Below, one piece after another: positions 59,822-64,000 of a stretch of 64,000 nt of DNA. A program made the translations under genes and the position numbers. The notes below the pieces were generated by a model, which was given only the letters and a program-made list of their open reading frames with translations, ran no database searches and had not been told where the DNA came from. The stretch spans positions 35,930 through 99,929 of the forward strand of contig DATCDQ010000020.1 of NCBI GenBank assembly GCA_036510655.1, read 5' to 3'. Origin of the DNA: Rathayibacter_A sp036510655. GTDB taxonomy: Bacteria; Actinomycetota; Actinomycetes; Actinomycetales; Microbacteriaceae. Numbering within the stretch: position 1 is the first letter of the stretch; each line of letters opens with the position of its first letter.

Positions 59822-60049
59822 TCAGGGAACGGTGCCGGCCGGCGGCTGGGCCGCCGTGCGCCTTCCGATCGCAAACCAGAGGATCGCGCCGACCAGTGGC
59901 ACAAGTGTCACGATCAGGATCCACACCGCGATCGCAGTGCCGCTGGCGGGGGTTCGCGCAATTTGCACGATGGCGATGATCCACAGCACGAACGGAAGGA
60001 TCATGAACAGGAGAAAGATCACGTGCCAGCCGGTGAGTCCTGCGAACAC
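59822..60049 (-). CDS. Small PLDc_N-domain membrane protein
   Basis: A 75-aa protein with two hydrophobic segments: WHVIFLLFMILPFVLWIIAIVQIAR and IAVWILIVTLVPLVGAILWFAIGRR. The second, with P-x-x-G-x-x-x-W-x-x-x-G-R, is the phospholipase-D-nuclease N-terminal domain found in short actinobacterial membrane proteins. GTG start with GGAGG a few bases upstream. Function unknown. Confidence 0.75.
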   Translation of the reverse strand: MFAGLTGWHVIFLLFMILPFVLWIIAIVQIARTPASGTAIAVWILIVTLVPLVGAILWFAIGRRTAAQPPAGTVP

Positions 60050-60115
60050 TGCATCCTCCAGTCGTTGAGCGATCGAGGTTCAGACTAGCGTGCGGGAGTG
60101 CAGGCCTTGGTCTCT

Positions 60116-60160
60116 TGGTCTCGATACGCCTGCTCGCTTCGCTCGCGGGCTACTCGACCA
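60116..60160. repeat. REP-like dispersed repeat
   Basis: The 45 bases run from TGGTCTCGATACGCC to GGCTACTCGACCA around a GCTCGCTTCGCTCGC core, with imperfectly complementary ends. This form is, from memory, a common dispersed palindromic element in Microbacteriaceae genomes. A second copy is not found in the window. Confidence 0.6.
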
Positions 60161-60299
60161 CCCGGACGCCGACCGACCCGATAGGCGGGCTGCTCGATCA
60201 GCGAAGGTGAAGCCGCCCGATACAATGGGGCGGACCCGTCGTTAGGCCGTGCACCGGCAGCGGCCCGGTCCGGCCAGGTACCTGACCGTGAGGAGCATC

Positions 60300-61586
60300 A
60301 TGCCGGCAATAGTCATCATCGGCGCCCAGTGGGGCGACGAGGGCAAAGGCAAAGCGACGGACCTTCTGGGCAGCCGCATCGACTACGTCGTCAAGTTCAA
60401 CGGCGGCAACAACGCCGGCCACACCGTCGTGATCGGCACCGAAAAGTACGCGCTGAACCTGTTGCCGTCCGGAATTCTGACCCCGGGCGTCACGCCGATC
60501 ATCGCCAACGGTGTCGTCGTCGACATCGAAATCCTCTTCAAAGAACTGGATGCGCTCGTCGCGCGCGGAGTGGATGTCTCGCGTCTCAAGGTCTCCTCCA
60601 ACGCGCACGTAATCACGCAATATCACCGCACCCTCGACAAGGTCACCGAACGCTTCCTCGGCAAGCGGCAGATCGGAACGACCGGTCGCGGCATTGGGCC
60701 GGCCTATGCCGACAAGATCAACCGGGTCGGCATCCGCATCCAGGACCTGTTCGACGAGAACATCCTGCGCCAGAAGGTCGAGGGCGCTCTCGACCAGAAG
60801 AACCACCTGCTCGTCAAGCTCTACAATCGGCGCGCGTTCACAGTCGACGAGATCGTCGACGATCTGCTCAGCTACGCCGAACGGCTGCGCCCGATGGTCG
60901 CGGACACCAGCTTGCTGATCAACCAGGCGCTGGATGCCGACAAGAATGTGCTGTTCGAGGCCGGCCAGGCCACGATGCTGGATGTCGACCACGGCACCTA
61001 TCCGTTCGTCACCTCCTCGTCATCGACAGCCGGAGGCGCGGCGATCGGTGCGGGCATCGGACCGGCGCGGATCAGCAGGGTGATCGGCATTGTCAAGGCG
61101 TACACGACCCGTGTTGGTGCCGGCCCGTTCCCGACCGAACTGTTCGACGAGCAAGGCGAGTGGCTGCGCCAGGTCGGCGCAGAGTTCGGCACGGTCACAG
61201 GCCGCCCGCGCCGCACCGGCTGGTATGACGCGTTGATCGCTCGTTACGCGACCCGCATCAACGGCGTGACGGACTTCGTGCTCACGAAGCTCGACACACT
61301 CACCGGGCTTGAGACCATTCCGGTCTGTATCGCCTACGACGTCGAGGGAGCGCGGTACGACGAGATGCCGGCGTCCCAGAGCGACTTTCACCACGCGGTT
61401 CCGATCTACCAGGAGTTCCCCGGCTGGACGGAAGACATCACCGGCGTGCGACGGTTCGAAGACCTGCCGCAGAACGCCCAGGACTACGTCGTCGCCCTTG
61501 AGCTGCTGAGTGGCTCCCGTATCTCGGCGATCGGCGTCGGCCCGGATCGCGAGGCGATCGTCGTGCGGCACGATCTCGTCGGCTAG
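60300..61586 (+). CDS. purA: Adenylosuccinate synthetase
   Basis: A 428-aa enzyme that makes adenylosuccinate from IMP, aspartate and GTP. It has IGAQWGDEGKGKATDLL at the N-terminus with the catalytic Asp, FNGGNNAGHTVVIG with the catalytic His, GTTGRGIGPAYADK, and the C-terminal GTP-binding region (the NKxD-like TKLDTLTG). The ATG at 60300 has GAGGAG; the frame is open upstream, but homologues start here. A TACAAT hexamer at 60221-60226 could be its -10. Confidence 0.95.
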   Translation: MPAIVIIGAQWGDEGKGKATDLLGSRIDYVVKFNGGNNAGHTVVIGTEKYALNLLPSGILTPGVTPIIANGVVVDIEILFKELDALVARGVDVSRLKVSSNAHVITQYHRTLDKVTERFLGKRQIGTTGRGIGPAYADKINRVGIRIQDLFDENILRQKVEGALDQKNHLLVKLYNRRAFTVDEIVDDLLSYAERLRPMVADTSLLINQALDADKNVLFEAGQATMLDVDHGTYPFVTSSSSTAGGAAIGAGIGPARISRVIGIVKAYTTRVGAGPFPTELFDEQGEWLRQVGAEFGTVTGRPRRTGWYDALIARYATRINGVTDFVLTKLDTLTGLETIPVCIAYDVEGARYDEMPASQSDFHHAVPIYQEFPGWTEDITGVRRFEDLPQNAQDYVVALELLSGSRISAIGVGPDREAIVVRHDLVG

Positions 61587-61625
61587 CGAAGGCGGGCGCT
61601 ACGGGCCGACGTTGGCGGGCCGACG

Positions 61626-62234
61626 TCACACGATGCTGAAGTGCTCCGGCAGCTCGGCGCGCCCGGTCATTGCGAGCAGCAGGTCCTCTCCGCGGCCGGC
61701 GTCTGCGGCGATACCGGCGGCCAGGCGGGCGCAGTCTCGTACAGCACCCTCCGGGAATGCGGGGCGAATTCGCGTCGCCCGCTCAACGTCCATGGTGTGT
61801 ACCACGAGTTCGAACAGCCGCGTGCGTAAGTATTCCTGAAGCGGCATATTACCGCCGCGCACGGCGACGCGCCGATCGAGTCTCTGCTCGCCGAGCCGCA
61901 CGAGCACGCGCTTGTTGGCCGCAATAATCGTCCGCACCGGATCGTCGCCGAGTGCGAGTCCGCTCTCGATGCCGCGGCGGGCGACGGCGGCGGAGGCAGC
62001 GGCATCCGGGGTCACGTGCGCGTAGTACTGTTCAGCGGTCGCGATGCTGATGGTGTCCGGCTCGTCGAGCGCGAGGTAGTCGATCACGGTCTGCACCGCG
62101 CGTGAGGTGTGGCCGACCAGTGAGCGCACGGTCCAGAGGCCGAGGCCGGGCAGGTCCCATTGGTCGTCGCGGATGCGTGCGACGACATCGGCGAACGCCT
62201 TCGCCGTGCCGCCGTAAAGTTCGATCGTGCTCAC
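61626..62234 (-). CDS. Maleylpyruvate-isomerase/DinB-fold protein (mycothiol-linked family)
   Basis: A 202-aa helical protein of the DinB/MDMPI superfamily. It shows WTVRSLVGHTSRAVQTVIDYL (with a metal-binding His), a central ADDPVRTII-like region and LFELVVHTMDVERA, where the second His cluster lies. Mycothiol- or bacillithiol-dependent transferases have this fold, but no particular substrate can be given. GTG at 62234 is preferred; upstream the frame passes through the long hairpin at 62344. Confidence 0.75.
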   Translation of the reverse strand: MSTIELYGGTAKAFADVVARIRDDQWDLPGLGLWTVRSLVGHTSRAVQTVIDYLALDEPDTISIATAEQYYAHVTPDAAASAAVARRGIESGLALGDDPVRTIIAANKRVLVRLGEQRLDRRVAVRGGNMPLQEYLRTRLFELVVHTMDVERATRIRPAFPEGAVRDCARLAAGIAADAGRGEDLLLAMTGRAELPEHFSIV

Positions 62235-62343
62235 GACATAATGTTCGCACGGTGGGCGCGCCTGGCACAGGGGCAATGCGCCGGGGCGCACGGTCGCCGA
62301 GCGCGGCCGAAGTGCCTGTTCCCGTGGCGCGCCAGGATTCGAT

Positions 62344-62409
62344 ATGTCTGTTTTCGCTGTTTCAGATGTGCCTTGTATAAGGCGCACTTGAAACAGCGAA
62401 AACAGACAT
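62344..62409. repeat. 66-bp near-perfect hairpin (31-bp arms)
   Basis: Arms 62344-62374 and 62379-62409 are complementary at 28 of 31 positions around a 4-base loop, starting ATGTCTGTTTTCGCTGTTTC. It is intergenic between the DinB-fold gene and the lactonase. It resembles a miniature inverted-repeat element or a pair of IS ends more than a transcription terminator, since no T-run follows. Confidence 0.8.
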
Positions 62410-62575
62410 CCACTTTGCACGCGGAAAACGTCGCCTTCGTGTCCTGCGACGGGTTGAGCCAGGAGTGGTGGCAGATGCGTCAGCCCAGGCCGGGCAACGG
62501 GTGCGTCCTGCGCAGGAAGACTTCGGTGGCTGCCCTTCTGTAATGGTTGACTACGCTCAGGGACCGACAACGGTG

Positions 62576-62674
62576 GCTGGCGCGATCGCCCTAGCTCCAC
62601 CGCCAACCCTCGCTCGCAGGCTCGCTCGGCGCTGGGGTCGCACGATCGCTGGCGCGATCGCCCTAGCTCCACCG
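62576..62674 (+). repeat. Pair of identical 27-bp direct repeats
   Basis: Copies at 62576-62602 and 62648-62674, 72 bases apart, are identical; they begin GCTGGCGCGATCGCCCTAGC. A REP-like GCTCGC/GGCTCGCTCGG stretch lies between them. The second copy ends 18 bases before the lactonase start codon and may supply part of its leader. Confidence 0.8.
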
Positions 62675-62692
62675 CGCTGCCAGACTGTCGAC

Positions 62693-63775
62693 ATGACCAA
62701 TTTTGCCGGCGCCGCCCTATCCGACCTGTGGAGCGGTTCGTACACGGCAGATTCGAACGGCCAGGGCTCCGGCATCGGCCTGCTTCACACGGCGGATGAC
62801 GGCACGCTCGGCGGGACGCAGCTCGCCACCGCGACCGACTCGCCATCATTCCTCGCGCAACACCCGAGCCTGCCCGTGGTCTACGCAGTCGGCGAGGCCG
62901 CGCAAACAATCCGGGCGTTCGCGATCACGAACGCCGCTGCCGGCACCTCGGACGCTACGCTCGCACCACTCGGCGAACCGTGGCCCGCTGGCGAAGCGGT
63001 GTGCCATGTGACAGTCGACCCGGCCGGTCGCTACGCGATCGCCACGTGCTGGGGCGACGGCAAGGTGCTCGCATACGAGCTTGACGACTCCGGACGCATC
63101 ACTGCCAGCCACGAGGCGGAGCGCGCGACAGACCCGTACGCCGATGGCGCGAGCGCTGCTCGACGGAGCCGGGCGCACGCATCCCTCGTGCTCCCGGACG
63201 GGCGCGTGATCACCACCGACCTCGGCTACGACCTGGTGCGCATCTGGCGCCACGAGCCCGGTCGCGGTCTCATCGCAGATCACGACGTGACGCTGCCCCG
63301 CGGAAGTGGGCCGCGGCATCCGGCGCTGCACCCGAGTGGACACGTGTACATCGTTACGGAGCATTCGGTCGAGGCCGTCGTTCTGCAATCGGATGCCGCC
63401 GGGCACTACTCGGTCGTGCAGGTCACCCCGGTGATCCCGGGCGGTCCCGCTACGACGCAGGCCGGGGTGCCGATCACGGGGGCCCACATTTCGATCGACG
63501 AGTCTGGGGAGCATGTGCACGTGACCGTCCGCGCGGCGAACCGCGTCGCGGTCCTGGCCGTGCGCGAGGGCGGTGCCCGCCTGGAACCCATCACGGATGT
63601 CGACTGCGGCGGCAATTGGCCGCGCCACCACCTGCAGCGCGGAACCCTGTTGCATGTCGCGAACCAGCTGTCGGACACGATCACGACCTTCCGACTGGAT
63701 GCCGCAGGCGCGCCGCGCGAGCTCGTCCAGACCCTGCCCGCCGGCTCCCCCACGTGCCTGATCGAGCGACGCTGA
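62693..63775 (+). CDS. Lactonase family protein (6-phosphogluconolactonase-like beta-propeller)
   Basis: A 360-aa seven-bladed propeller of the YbhE/Pgl type. Blade motifs include LHTADDGTLGGTQ, HPSLPVVYAVGE, VCHVTVDPAGRYAIATCWGDG, HASLVLPDGRVITTDLGYD and GPRHPALHPSGHVYIVTEHS, the usual sites for the catalytic Arg/His/Glu residues. Hydrolysis of 6-phosphogluconolactone or another sugar lactone is inferred. The ATG at 62693 has no strong ribosome site; a leaderless message is possible. Confidence 0.85.
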   Translation: MTNFAGAALSDLWSGSYTADSNGQGSGIGLLHTADDGTLGGTQLATATDSPSFLAQHPSLPVVYAVGEAAQTIRAFAITNAAAGTSDATLAPLGEPWPAGEAVCHVTVDPAGRYAIATCWGDGKVLAYELDDSGRITASHEAERATDPYADGASAARRSRAHASLVLPDGRVITTDLGYDLVRIWRHEPGRGLIADHDVTLPRGSGPRHPALHPSGHVYIVTEHSVEAVVLQSDAAGHYSVVQVTPVIPGGPATTQAGVPITGAHISIDESGEHVHVTVRAANRVAVLAVREGGARLEPITDVDCGGNWPRHHLQRGTLLHVANQLSDTITTFRLDAAGAPRELVQTLPAGSPTCLIERR

Positions 63776-63897
63776 CGCGCTGTTGATGTCGACCATTAAC
63801 GCCGACGCCGACCCAATCATGCGGTTGAAGCAGCGTTGACGCTGGCCCGGACTTTCGACGCAAGCGAGCGATGTCAAGCTGTGTGGAGTCACTTGGT

Positions 63898-64000
63898 TCA
63901 GATTGTGGCTGTTTCTTTGGGTAGGTTGATGCCGACGTGGTCGGCTGGGGATGGTGTCACCGGTGGTTTGCGGAACCTTCCTGGGTGCTGTTTGTAGTAG
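63898..64000 (-). mobile_element. 3' end of an IS3-type transposase gene (partial)
   Basis: The minus-strand frame from the right edge to a TGA at 63898-63900 reads YYKQHPGRFRKPP and then GINLPKETATI. It resembles the C-terminus of IS3-family transposases (H-P-x-R-F, then W/G-I-N-x-P). The body of the element lies outside the window; its terminal repeat would be near 63870 but cannot be confirmed. Confidence 0.45.

Noticed and set aside
63776..63897. Possible gene between the lactonase and the IS tail
   Set aside because: Only 122 bases with no ribosome site or motif; includes low-complexity GACGCC repeats.

Overview
The window is high-GC DNA with actinobacterial gene content: pyrE and purA of actinobacterial type, DUF3151, a septum-formation-domain protein, a mycothiol-type DinB/maleylpyruvate-isomerase-fold protein, a formylglycine-generating enzyme, and frequent GGATGC/GCATCC codon pairs. 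Together these suggest the family Microbacteriaceae. That placement is inference from content, not a database result. No rRNA or tRNA gene was recognised.

Layout. (1) 3-10228, plus strand: a deoxy-sugar catabolic operon of L-fucose type. It has a lactonase (5' end outside the window), a promoter with a downstream palindrome, an ABC importer without its ATPase, a Gfo/Idh dehydrogenase, an FAH-type diketo-acid hydrolase, an SDR dehydrogenase, two enolase-superfamily dehydratases and an RraA-like aldolase. (2) 10251-11823, minus: exonuclease III and a decayed DUF2207 gene. (3) 11925-18201, plus: reductive pyrimidine catabolism (beta-ureidopropionase, dihydropyrimidinase, an LLM flavoenzyme, an aminotransferase, methylmalonate-semialdehyde dehydrogenase), followed by pyrE and a repeat-rich membrane protein. 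(4) 20850-25252: remnants of a GntR/ABC operon, then GNAT, HAD, TrmH and phosphodiesterase genes. (5) 25322-28285, minus: a flavin electron-transfer module (RnfD/NqrB-FNR fusion, ApbE, FMN-binding protein). (6) 28429-31767, minus: YhgE/Pip membrane protein, an ABC ATPase homologue that has lost its ATP-binding motifs, and a TetR regulator with an operator. (7) 31853-40738: LysR/YeiH divergent pair, two ArsR/SRPBCC modules, DUF3151, a PfkB kinase and small genes. (8) 40804-49836, minus: a form II CO-dehydrogenase-like molybdenum hydroxylase cluster (coxSLMG plus XdhC, CoxE, CoxD and a MocA-like protein), then sufU. (9) 49961-58553: an accessory island bounded by transposase debris. It carries a formylglycine-generating enzyme, an MHS transporter, an arylsulfatase, a nucleoside hydrolase, a broken ribokinase and a LacI regulator, with two tandem operators in front of the transporter. 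(10) 58989-64000: a VapBC-type pair whose antitoxin is interrupted by an amber codon, an orphan CRISPR-like repeat, purA, a lactonase, hairpin repeats and the tail of an insertion-sequence transposase.

How the genes work together. Regions 1, 3 and 9 are nutrient-scavenging units for deoxy-sugars, pyrimidines and, by inference, a sulfated nucleoside-like ester. Regions 5 and 8 are redox units. Decay is conspicuous: a dozen or so broken genes or IS fragments lie among intact operons, three of them interrupted by in-frame TAG codons within 8 kb.
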